Assembly: GCA_019237435.1 (NCBI GenBank)
Contig: JAFAHB010000083.1
Span: 1 to 7,861 of the forward strand
Direction of reading: 5' to 3'
Source: Vulcanimicrobiota bacterium
GTDB lineage: Bacteria; Vulcanimicrobiota; Vulcanimicrobiia; Vulcanimicrobiales; Vulcanimicrobiaceae
Length of the DNA stretch: 7,861 bases
The notes beneath the pieces are model-generated. The model saw nothing but the letters and a program-made list of their open reading frames with translations. It had not been told where the DNA came from and searched no databases. Positions 1 to 6,888 of this stretch are shown here, piece after piece (position 1 is the first letter of the stretch; the number at the start of each line of letters is the position of its first letter). Position numbers and translations under genes: made by a program.

Positions 1-1
1 G

Positions 2-523
<522 letters not shown>

Positions 524-533
524 CGTTACGAAC

Positions 534-538
534 GGGAG
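534..538 (+). promoter_or_regulatory. Shine-Dalgarno site of the DUF4337 gene
   Basis: GGGAG lies 6 bases before the ATG at 545, inside the 21-base gap after the pccB stop. It supports this ATG over the GTG at 541 in another frame. Confidence 0.6.
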
Positions 539-544
539 TAGTGA

Positions 545-1096
545 ATGCCCGACGAGATCGAAGTAGATACCGACAAGCTTCAAGACCAAATCGCGGAAGC
601 ACGCGAGGCCGAACGCATTCCACCGTGGCTAAAGTACGTGGGCTTGAGTGCCGCGATTTTCGCGGTCGTGGCCGCCATTTCGGCGCTGCGCTCCGGCGAC
701 CTCATCAACGAAGCGCTCATCCACCAGATTCAGGCTTCGGACACTTGGAACGAATACCAGGCCAGCCGCCAAAAAGAACACATCTATACCGTTGCATCGG
801 ACGGCTTGGTAGATCGCGGAGCGTCAAACTCCGCGCGGTTTCGCGCTTACCGCAGCGAGATCGCGAAAGAGGCTATTAAGGAAGCATCGCTCTCGGCGGC
901 GGCGCGCAAGCTTCAGGAAGACTCGGCCGACGAAGTGCGCCGGCACCATTCCTTCGAATACGCCGTAGCGCTGCTGCAGGTCGGGATCGCTCTCGGCGCG
1001 GTTGCAGCCCTGGCGCGGTCGATACCGGCATGGTATGTCAGTTTGGCGGCCGGAATCGTGGGCGTCACCTTCTTTCTCAGAGGATTCGTAGCGTGA
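545..1096 (+). CDS. DUF4337-type small membrane protein
   Basis: A 183-residue protein of unknown function. It has a charged, acidic N-terminus (residues 1-27, likely helical). A first hydrophobic segment follows at about 29-48. A soluble segment (about 50-137) contains ALIHQIQASDTWNEYQASRQKEH, and two closely spaced hydrophobic segments lie at about 139-157 and 162-181. The layout of one N-terminal membrane helix, an Ala/Gln/Trp-rich helical segment with an xxQASDxWxxYQA-like motif, and two C-terminal helices is what I recognise from DUF4337 proteins. No catalytic residues are evident. It starts 21 bases after pccB and overlaps fabI by 4 bases, so it is very likely cotranscribed and translationally coupled. 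A link to the carboxylase (membrane anchoring or regulation) is possible but unsupported beyond position. Confidence 0.8.
   Translation: MPDEIEVDTDKLQDQIAEAREAERIPPWLKYVGLSAAIFAVVAAISALRSGDLINEALIHQIQASDTWNEYQASRQKEHIYTVASDGLVDRGASNSARFRAYRSEIAKEAIKEASLSAAARKLQEDSADEVRRHHSFEYAVALLQVGIALGAVAALARSIPAWYVSLAAGIVGVTFFLRGFVA
1079..1084 (+). promoter_or_regulatory. Shine-Dalgarno site deciding the fabI start
   Basis: AGAGGA is 8 bases before the GTG at 1093. It favours this start over an in-frame GTG 21 codons upstream (1030), whose extension does not resemble any FabI N-terminus. Confidence 0.6.
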
Positions 1097-1899
1097 GACT
1101 GCTTGATGGGAAGCGTGCCCTCGTCACGGGCGTTGCCAATCGATGGTCGATCGCGACCGGCATCGCGCGCAAGCTGCACGAGCACGGCGCGCAGGTCGCG
1201 CTGACTTATCAAGGCGACCGCGTGCGCGGCGAGGTCGAAAAACTCGCAGCCGAGCTTGGCGAAGGGCCGGCGGTCGAGTGCGACGTCTCCAGCGACGAGT
1301 CGCTCCAGGCGATGTGCCGGCGGCTCTCGGCCGATTTTGGCGATCTCGACGTGCTCGTGCATTCGATAGCATACGCGAATAAGGAAGACTTGGCGGGCAA
1401 AGTCTTCGAGACGTCGCGCGACGGATTTTCGCTCGCGCTCGACGTCTCGTCGTACTCGCTGATCGCGCTGGTCCAGGCGCTGCGCGATTCGTTCCGCGAC
1501 GGGGCGTCAATCATGGCGATGACGTACCTGGGCGCGACGCAAATCGTTCCGAACTATAACTTGATGGGCATCGCAAAGGCGGCGCTCGAAGCCTCGGTTC
1601 GATACCTGGCGTTCGACCTCGGCGAACGCGGCATACGCGTCAACGCGATCTCGGCCGGCCCGATAAAGACGGCCAGTGCGCGGCAAGTGGGCGGATTTTC
1701 AAGAATCCTCGACCTCGTTCCAAAGGTCGCGCCGCTGCACCGCAACGTAACCCCCGAAGATATCGGCAACGTGGCCGTCTTTCTCGCTTCCGATCTCGCC
1801 GGCGCGGTCACCGCGGACGTGCATTTCGTCGATGCGGGGTATCATGGGATGGGGCTGTTTGTGCCCCTCGACTCCGCTCGGGGTGACACCAGCGTTTGA
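1093..1899 (+). CDS. fabI: Enoyl-[acyl-carrier-protein] reductase (FabI type)
   Basis: A 268-residue short-chain-dehydrogenase-fold enzyme that reduces trans-2-enoyl-ACP with NAD(P)H in the last step of each fatty acid elongation cycle. The N-terminus LLDGKRALVTGVANRWSI is the FabI cofactor-binding signature and fixes the GTG start. HSIAYANKED (90-99) corresponds to E. coli HSIGFAPGDQ, with Ala93 where E. coli has Gly93; Ala is usual in Firmicutes-type FabI. The catalytic set is clear: Tyr145, Tyr155 and Lys162 in YLGATQIVPNYNLMGIAK, matching E. coli Tyr146/Tyr156/Lys163, followed by RVNAISAGPIKTASA. The protein should end near GYHGMG (residue ~254); the last residues (FVPLDSARGDTSV) are an added tail encoded by a repeat. 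It overlaps both neighbours by 4 bases (GTGA, TTGA), so it is embedded in the carboxylase operon. Housekeeping fatty acid synthesis is the default role; a special role with this carboxylase is inference. Confidence 0.95.
   Translation: MRLLDGKRALVTGVANRWSIATGIARKLHEHGAQVALTYQGDRVRGEVEKLAAELGEGPAVECDVSSDESLQAMCRRLSADFGDLDVLVHSIAYANKEDLAGKVFETSRDGFSLALDVSSYSLIALVQALRDSFRDGASIMAMTYLGATQIVPNYNLMGIAKAALEASVRYLAFDLGERGIRVNAISAGPIKTASARQVGGFSRILDLVPKVAPLHRNVTPEDIGNVAVFLASDLAGAVTADVHFVDAGYHGMGLFVPLDSARGDTSV
1863..1887 (+). repeat. 25-base dispersed repeat, copy 1 (fabI 3' end)
   Basis: Identical over 25 bases to copies at 3566-3590 and 7287-7311; core CTCGACTCCGCTCGGGG. It is read in frame as PLDSARGD in the tail of FabI. 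On the reverse strand it begins GTCA and can fold with a CCCC/GGGG stem closed over tandem G-A/A-G mismatches. That resembles the design of REP elements (short tetranucleotide plus imperfect hairpin); the REP assignment is inference. Confidence 0.9.
1880..1886 (+). promoter_or_regulatory. Repeat-borne Shine-Dalgarno for the biotin carboxylase gene
   Basis: GGGGTGA, the end of repeat copy 1, lies 9 bases before the TTG start at 1896. It can pair with the usual anti-Shine-Dalgarno sequence over 7 positions with one G-U wobble. Its TGA at 1884-1886 is also the stop that closes the downstream gene's frame upstream, so TTG 1896 is the only start giving the full conserved N-terminus. Confidence 0.5.
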
Positions 1900-3614
1900 T
1901 TCATAAGATTCTTATTGCGAATCGCGGCGAGATCGCGGTTCGTATGATTCGCACGGCGCGTGAGATGGGGATCGGCACCGTGGCCGTATACTCCGATGCC
2001 GACCAAGCGGCGCTCCACGTGCAGCTCGCCGACGAGGCCCTTCGTCTCGGGCCCGCTGCACCGAGTGAGAGCTACTTGAACGTCGCAAAATTGATCGAGT
2101 GCGCGCGACGCGCCGGCGCCGACGCAATTCACCCTGGCTACGGTTTTCTCTCAGAGAATGCCGACTTCGCGCGGCGTGTCGTCGGCGCGGGGTTCGTGTG
2201 GATCGGCCCGCACGCCGACGCAATCGAAGCGATGGGCGATAAGCTTCGGGCGCGCCGAGCGATGCAGGCAGCAGGCGTCCCGGTCGTGCCGGGCGGCACG
2301 GCGCCGGTTGCCGACGTCGCCGCCGCACACGCCGCAGCACGAGAGTACGGATTACCGCTCGCGCTCAAGGCTGCCGGCGGCGGCGGTGGGAAGGGCCTGA
2401 AAGTTGCGCATTCGGTGCAGGAGATCGAGTCCGCTTTCGAAACCGCTCGCCGCGAAGCCGAGGCCTATTTTAATAACGGCACGATCTACGCCGAACGCTA
2501 TCTCGAGAACCCCAAGCACGTCGAGCTTCAGTTGCTCGCCGATAAGCATGGGAACGTCGTGCATATCGGCGAGCGCGACTGCTCTTTGCAACGGCGCCAT
2601 CAGAAACTCTGGGAAGAAACCCCGGCGCAGCTACCGCACCCGCTGCGCGCTGCGATGCGCGAAGCGGGCATTCGCGCGGCAAAGGCGATCGGCTACGACT
2701 CGGCCGGCACGATGGAGTGCCTCGTCGCCGGCGACGCATTTTACTTCCTTGAGATGAACACGCGCATCCAGGTGGAGCATACGGTCACCGAGATGGTCGC
2801 CGGCATCGACCTCGTTCGCGAGCAAATTCGGACTGCCGCCGGCGAGCCGCTCGGGTTCACGCAGGATGATGTTGTTTTCCGCGGCTTTGCGATCGAAGCG
2901 CGCGTCAACGCGGAGGATCCCACACGCGACTTCCAGCCTGCACCCGGTACGATTACCCGGTATCGCGAGCCCGCGGGGCCGGGCGTTCGTCTCGATTCGG
3001 CGGTGTACGCCGGTTGGACGATCCCGCGCGAATACGATTCGCTGGTTGCCAAGCTCGTTGTCTGGGCACCTTCGCGCGACCGGGCCATCGCTCGACTGCG
3101 CCGTGCAATCGACGAATATGCAATCGAAGGGATCCCTACGACGCTGTCCGTCCTGCGCACGCTGTGCGATCTTCCTTCGGTCATCGATGGGAGTTATGGC
3201 ACCGCAACGCTCGAAGCGTTCGCACGCACGTGGCAGCCGAGTGCAAGAAACGGCCCCGTCAAACGGACCCCGGCCGCATCGACTCGGGCGAGCGGGGTCC
3301 AGCGCAGAACGGCGCCGCGATTGGCGTCGCTTCGCCGGGCGGGCGGCAGTGCGAGCGGCGATGCTATAAGCTCGCCGATGCACGGCATTATCGCGGAGCT
3401 ACGTGTCAGCCGCGGCGATCGCGTAACCGAAGGTCAAGTGGTCGCCGTTATCGAGGCGATGAAGATGATGAATGAAGTACGCTCGCATCGCAGCGGAACC
3501 GTCACGGCGATCATGGCCGGTGCCGGGTCGAGCGTCGAAAGCGGCGCGCCGCTGATGACGATCGCGCCCCTCGACTCCGCTCGGGGTGACGAGGTGGAAG
3601 TGCATCGACGATAG
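1896..3614 (+). CDS. pccA: Acyl-CoA carboxylase alpha subunit: biotin carboxylase fused to biotin carrier domain
   Basis: A 572-residue cytoplasmic enzyme half that carboxylates its own biotin using ATP and bicarbonate, then passes CO2 to the carboxyltransferase (pccB). The N-terminus HKILIANRGEIAVRMIRTAR fixes the TTG start, which overlaps the fabI stop (TTGA). The biotin carboxylase domain (about 3-447) has Lys116, Lys158, the Gly-rich ATP loop at 159-170, RRHQK (233-237), Glu274, Glu286/Asn288/Arg290 in EMNTRIQVEHTVTE, and Arg336. An Arg/Ala/Ser-rich linker follows (about 448-490). The biotinyl domain (about 491-555) has the site EAMKMM with Lys523 as the biotinylated residue. The protein ends with a repeat-encoded tail (PLDSARGDEVEVHRR). 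The linker is only about 45 residues and I see no BT domain, which in classical PccA joins alpha to beta subunits. Acetyl-CoA or broader substrates remain possible; the neighbouring mutase and epimerase favour propionyl-CoA. Confidence 0.93.
   Translation: MIHKILIANRGEIAVRMIRTAREMGIGTVAVYSDADQAALHVQLADEALRLGPAAPSESYLNVAKLIECARRAGADAIHPGYGFLSENADFARRVVGAGFVWIGPHADAIEAMGDKLRARRAMQAAGVPVVPGGTAPVADVAAAHAAAREYGLPLALKAAGGGGGKGLKVAHSVQEIESAFETARREAEAYFNNGTIYAERYLENPKHVELQLLADKHGNVVHIGERDCSLQRRHQKLWEETPAQLPHPLRAAMREAGIRAAKAIGYDSAGTMECLVAGDAFYFLEMNTRIQVEHTVTEMVAGIDLVREQIRTAAGEPLGFTQDDVVFRGFAIEARVNAEDPTRDFQPAPGTITRYREPAGPGVRLDSAVYAGWTIPREYDSLVAKLVVWAPSRDRAIARLRRAIDEYAIEGIPTTLSVLRTLCDLPSVIDGSYGTATLEAFARTWQPSARNGPVKRTPAASTRASGVQRRTAPRLASLRRAGGSASGDAISSPMHGIIAELRVSRGDRVTEGQVVAVIEAMKMMNEVRSHRSGTVTAIMAGAGSSVESGAPLMTIAPLDSARGDEVEVHRR
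3566..3590 (+). repeat. 25-base dispersed repeat, copy 2 (pccA 3' end)
   Basis: Identical to copies 1 and 3; identity with copy 3 extends to 29 bases (3564-3592 and 7285-7313). It is read in frame as PLDSARGD, about 8 codons before the pccA stop. Here the next gene converges from the other strand, so no start codon follows. Its imperfect hairpin lies between two convergent gene ends only 5 bases apart, but there is no U-tract to make a convincing intrinsic terminator. Confidence 0.9.
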
Positions 3615-3619
3615 AGCTG

Positions 3620-5287
3620 CTAGGGTTTTGCTCGGGCTGCAGTGATGGTTTGACCGTTTTGATGAAGCGTCAACGATGTGATGCGTCCCGCAGCGTCGCG
3701 ATTGAACTCGATTTGAGCGTCAACGATTTTGTAAAAGAACTGGTCAATCGCCGACGCGTAAACAGGCACCGCGGCCTGGCCGGTCAGTTGCACGTAGAGC
3801 GCGCGGTCGCGCAGCGTTACCGTGAACGCTCCAAGGCCCTGCGCGGTATACGTTCCAACGTATTGTTCCAGCCGCGCCGCGTCCAGCGGGATGGTGGACG
3901 GGAACGGCGAGGCGAGCTGCGTGACCAACGGATCACCATGCGAGCCCAGCCGCACCGCCGGAATCAACTCACCGTATTGCATCAGCCATAGTCCGATGAT
4001 CTGCCCTCGGTCGCGGATGAATACGAAGCTCGCACCGTACTGCGCCGCGTAGAATGTGTCTGTCGCAACACGGAGTACGTTTTGGGCAGGCTGCGGCAAT
4101 AGCGCGATCGAGAGCTCGTCGGGCTTCGTCGCCGTCCTTATCGAAAACGTCATACCGCCGCTCCGATTGCAGTAAACTCCGGCGTACGAGGAAGGGTCGG
4201 TCTCCGAGGTCGGCACCGACGACGGGCAGCCGGCGATTGGATACGAAGGCGCCATAACGTGCACCGCAATGTCGTCAACGGCCGGTCCATTACTGAGGGC
4301 GACGACGCCGGTTTGGCGATCGCGCGAAATCGCGACGAACGCATGAAAGCCATACGTATCGCCACTGTGGCTGATGTTGCCGGTCTGGGAGTTGACGTTC
4401 CAGATAAGGCCAATGCGATGCTCCGGCGGCCCCTGCGCGCGCGGCTGCTGCGCAAACAGGCAGGCTCGTGCGAGCGGACCGTGGCCCATGTTGCAGCGCA
4501 GGTATTTCAGCATGTCGTCGAGGTTCGACGCGATCTGACCCGCGGGAGCGATCGACTGCGCGTGCCACGTCGCCACTACCGCCCCGCTCAAGTCGTGCCC
4601 CACGGCGAGCAACGCGGGATCGGGCTCGTTCGTCATCATGACGCCGGTCTGATGCATCCCAAGGGGGGCGAGCACCAGATTCTGCACGAGCTGCGGATAG
4701 GTCGTCTGCATGCGATTTGCCAGCAGCTGGCCGAGCAAACCAACGCCGTAGTTCGAATATTCGTAGCTTGCACCCGGATCGCGCGTGAGCGTATAGCCGT
4801 TCAAGAACGCGTACATGTCCGCATTGGTGTAGTCGGCATATGGATCGTCGCCGCCGACATCGTCCATGTTCGTCGGCAGGCGCGGCAATCCGGAGCGTTG
4901 CTCGGCTAAATCGAGCAGCGTGATCGCTCTGCCATTTCGGCTCGGCGCGCGCACGCCGGGCGGCAGATATTTCGAGATGGGATCGTTGAGAGTGACGTCG
5001 CCGTGCAACGTCATGACGGCTAACGCCGTAGCCGTGAAGGTTTTTGTAACCGAGCCGATTTCGAACAGGGTGCGCTCGTCGACCGGACGGCCGTTTCCGG
5101 CGTTGCCGGCGACGTAGATCTTTGCCGCACCGTGGTCTATCACGCCCACGGCGATGCCCGTTCCGGCAGCTCCGCCGGCGCGCGCGTCGAGCGCCGCTTG
5201 TAGCGAAATTGCCGCAACGAGCGGTGCGATGGCTGCCAACACGACCGACGGCTTGGCCGATTTTGGGCGGGCGCCCTGCCAAGCCAC
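3620..5287 (-). CDS. Secreted serine hydrolase, class C beta-lactamase/PBP-like, with two C-terminal lipocalin-like repeats
   Basis: A 555-residue protein of the beta-lactamase/D,D-peptidase/esterase superfamily (class C type). The N-terminus has Arg7, Lys9 and Lys12 followed by a hydrophobic stretch (14-34) ending near ALDARAG, consistent with a signal peptide and export. Catalytic motifs are Ser79-Val-Thr-Lys82 (nucleophile and base), Tyr177-Ser-Asn179 and His307-Ser-Gly309 (HSG in place of the KTG of true beta-lactamases). The catalytic domain covers about 40-345. After it, two segments (about 366-447 and 473-553) each begin YxGxY and end with a shared pattern, IGLWLMQYGELIPAVR versus TSLTLHQNGQTITAAR, resembling DUF3471-like domains. 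The HSG motif makes an esterase or D-aminopeptidase-like hydrolase more likely than a drug-resistance beta-lactamase; the substrate is unknown. The GTG start retains the positive N-terminus. The gene interrupts the propionate cluster. Confidence 0.9.
   Translation of the reverse strand: MAWQGARPKSAKPSVVLAAIAPLVAAISLQAALDARAGGAAGTGIAVGVIDHGAAKIYVAGNAGNGRPVDERTLFEIGSVTKTFTATALAVMTLHGDVTLNDPISKYLPPGVRAPSRNGRAITLLDLAEQRSGLPRLPTNMDDVGGDDPYADYTNADMYAFLNGYTLTRDPGASYEYSNYGVGLLGQLLANRMQTTYPQLVQNLVLAPLGMHQTGVMMTNEPDPALLAVGHDLSGAVVATWHAQSIAPAGQIASNLDDMLKYLRCNMGHGPLARACLFAQQPRAQGPPEHRIGLIWNVNSQTGNISHSGDTYGFHAFVAISRDRQTGVVALSNGPAVDDIAVHVMAPSYPIAGCPSSVPTSETDPSSYAGVYCNRSGGMTFSIRTATKPDELSIALLPQPAQNVLRVATDTFYAAQYGASFVFIRDRGQIIGLWLMQYGELIPAVRLGSHGDPLVTQLASPFPSTIPLDAARLEQYVGTYTAQGLGAFTVTLRDRALYVQLTGQAAVPVYASAIDQFFYKIVDAQIEFNRDAAGRITSLTLHQNGQTITAARAKP
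5250..5285. repeat. Inverted repeat at the divergent hydrolase/mutase junction
   Basis: GGCTTGGC (5250-5257) and GCCAAGCC (5278-5285) are perfect 8-base inverted arms around a 20-base spacer, which itself contains GGGC/GCCC arms. It covers the first codons of the hydrolase and lies 14 bases upstream of the mutase ATG. It could be an operator or a leader hairpin. A few such repeats are expected by chance in GC-rich DNA of this length; position is the only argument. Confidence 0.35.
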
Positions 5288-5292
5288 GGCGT

Positions 5293-5322
5293 AGTCTAGA
5301 TGCCGATGGCGCGCGAGGTTAA
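5293..5322 (-). promoter_or_regulatory. Possible promoter of the serine hydrolase
   Basis: On the reverse strand TTAACC (5322-5317) and TAGACT (5298-5293), spaced 18 bases, each match 4 of 6 positions of the sigma-70 -35 and -10 boxes. The -10 box ends 6 bases before the GTG start at 5287, so transcription would begin at or next to the start codon, giving a leaderless mRNA. No Shine-Dalgarno is visible before this GTG, which fits. Confidence 0.3.
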
Positions 5323-6883
5323 CGACTCCGGGATTCCCATTGAGCCGGTCTACGATGCCGCCGAGACGCCGCCGGAAAACGTAGGCGAGCCCGGAGAGTT
5401 CCCGTATGCGCGAGGAATTCGCAAGGACATGTATCGCGGGCGGCTGTGGACGATGCGGCAGTATGCGGGATTCGGCACGCCTGCCGAATCGAACGCGCGC
5501 TACCGATATTTGTTAGAGCGCGGACAGACGGGGCTCTCGGTCGCGTTCGATCTGCCGACGCAGCTCGGCTACGATTCCGACGCGCCCCAAGCGCGCGGCG
5601 AAGTCGGCAAAGTGGGCGTCGCGATCGATTCGGTCGCCGATATGGAGACGCTTTTGGAGGGCGTTCCACTCGAGCGCGTGACGGTCTCGATGACCATCAA
5701 CGCACCCGCATCGATTCTGCTGGCGCTGCTTCTTGCCGTCGCCCGCCGCCGCGCAGTTCCGTTCGACAAACTCGGCGGCACCGTGCAGAACGACATCCTG
5801 AAAGAGTACGTGGCGCGCGGCACGTACATCTATCCTCCGAAACCGTCGATGCGCCTAGTAACCGACGTGATGTCGTACTGCGCTCGCGAAGTTCCGCAAT
5901 GGAACGCGATTTCGATATCAGGCTACCATATTCGCGAAGCCGGTTCGACCGCCGTGGAAGAGATCGCATTTACCCTCTCCAATGGTAAGGCGTACTTACG
6001 GGCGGCGCGCGATGCCGGGATCGCGCTCGACGACGTTGCTCCGCGCATCTCCTTCTTCTGGAACGCGCATAACGACTTCTTCGAAGAGATCGCCAAGTTC
6101 CGCGCGGCTCGCTACCTCTGGGCGCACATCACGCGCGACGAGTTCGGCTGCAGCAACCCGCGCTCTCAGATGTTGCGCTTTCACACGCAAACGGGCGGCT
6201 CGACGCTCACGGCGCAAGAGCCCGAAAACAACGTCGTTCGGGTAACGCTGCAGGCGCTCGCGGCAGTTCTCGGTGGCACGCAATCGTTACACACCAACGG
6301 CAAAGACGAAGCGCTGGCATTGCCGACTGCCGAGAGTGCGAAGACGGCGCTGCGCACCCAGCAGATCATCGCGTACGAATCGGGCGTCGCCGACGTTGTC
6401 GACCCAGTCGCCGGATCGTACTACGTCGAGACGCTGACGGCGGAGCTCGTGGCGCGGGCGCGCACGATCATCGGCGATATCGACGCAATGGGAGGCAGCA
6501 TTGCCGCGATAGAGAGCGGGTGGATGCAGGCGCGCATCGCGGAGTCGGCATACGTCGCGCAGCAAGCGGTCGAGCGCGGCGAACGCGTGGTTGTCGGCGT
6601 GAACCAATTTGCCGAGAGCGATCGCACCGAAGAGATTCCGCTACAGCGGATCGACGAGCGCGTCGAGCACGAACAAGTTGCACGACTCGCCCACTTTCGT
6701 TCGGGCCGCGACGCCGCGCTCGTCGATCGGCACCTGGCGCAAGTGCGATCCGCAGCCTCGAGCAGCGAGAACCTCATGCCGTACTTCATCGACGCCGTCG
6801 ACGCGGGCGCGACCCTCGGCGAAATTTGCAGCGTACTGCGCGAAATCTTCGGGACGTACCGCTCGAAAGAGGTGGTAGCGTAG
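5300..6883 (+). CDS. mcmA1: Methylmalonyl-CoA mutase large subunit, catalytic domain without B12-binding domain
   Basis: A 527-residue TIM-barrel subunit that rearranges (R)-methylmalonyl-CoA to succinyl-CoA with adenosylcobalamin, in the cytoplasm. Key residues map to the Propionibacterium enzyme with a constant offset of 34: Tyr55 (Tyr89) in [10 protein letters not shown], Gln163 (Gln197) in GTVQND, Arg173 (Arg207) in ARGTYIYPP, and Tyr209/His210 (Tyr243/His244) in [13 protein letters not shown]. Tyr89 and Arg207 equivalents are those of methylmalonyl-CoA mutase; isobutyryl-CoA mutase has Phe and Gln there. The conserved catalytic core ends near VVGVNQF (437); the remaining residues are a helical tail. 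There is no DxHxxG cobalamin motif, so this is the separate-subunit type and needs a partner not in this window. A stop codon at 5297-5299 directly precedes ATG 5300; ATG 5306 is an equally possible start. The epimerase gene follows after 5 bases. Confidence 0.95.
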   Translation: MPMAREVNDSGIPIEPVYDAAETPPENVGEPGEFPYARGIRKDMYRGRLWTMRQYAGFGTPAESNARYRYLLERGQTGLSVAFDLPTQLGYDSDAPQARGEVGKVGVAIDSVADMETLLEGVPLERVTVSMTINAPASILLALLLAVARRRAVPFDKLGGTVQNDILKEYVARGTYIYPPKPSMRLVTDVMSYCAREVPQWNAISISGYHIREAGSTAVEEIAFTLSNGKAYLRAARDAGIALDDVAPRISFFWNAHNDFFEEIAKFRAARYLWAHITRDEFGCSNPRSQMLRFHTQTGGSTLTAQEPENNVVRVTLQALAAVLGGTQSLHTNGKDEALALPTAESAKTALRTQQIIAYESGVADVVDPVAGSYYVETLTAELVARARTIIGDIDAMGGSIAAIESGWMQARIAESAYVAQQAVERGERVVVGVNQFAESDRTEEIPLQRIDERVEHEQVARLAHFRSGRDAALVDRHLAQVRSAASSSENLMPYFIDAVDAGATLGEICSVLREIFGTYRSKEVVA

Positions 6884-6888
6884 CCGCA

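Noticed and set aside
1030..1092. N-terminal extension of FabI by 21 codons
   Set aside because: The extension does not resemble a FabI N-terminus and overlaps the DUF4337 membrane helix. The GTG at 1093 has a Shine-Dalgarno and gives the conserved start.
2631..3383. 250-codon frame on the - strand opposite pccA
   Set aside because: It overlaps the conserved biotin carboxylase domain and shows no family features; a high-GC shadow.
3566..3622. Intrinsic terminator between the convergent pccA and hydrolase genes
   Set aside because: Only the weak four-pair repeat hairpin is present, and no T-tract follows on either strand.
4259..4909. 216-codon open frame on the + strand opposite the serine hydrolase
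   Set aside because: It is antisense to a gene with clear catalytic motifs. Its translation is Arg/His/Val-rich without recognisable domains, as expected for GC-rich shadow frames.
4290..5282. 330-codon frame on the - strand in another frame of the hydrolase gene
   Set aside because: Extremely Arg-rich translation overlapping the true frame, which carries SxxK, YxN, HSG and a signal peptide.
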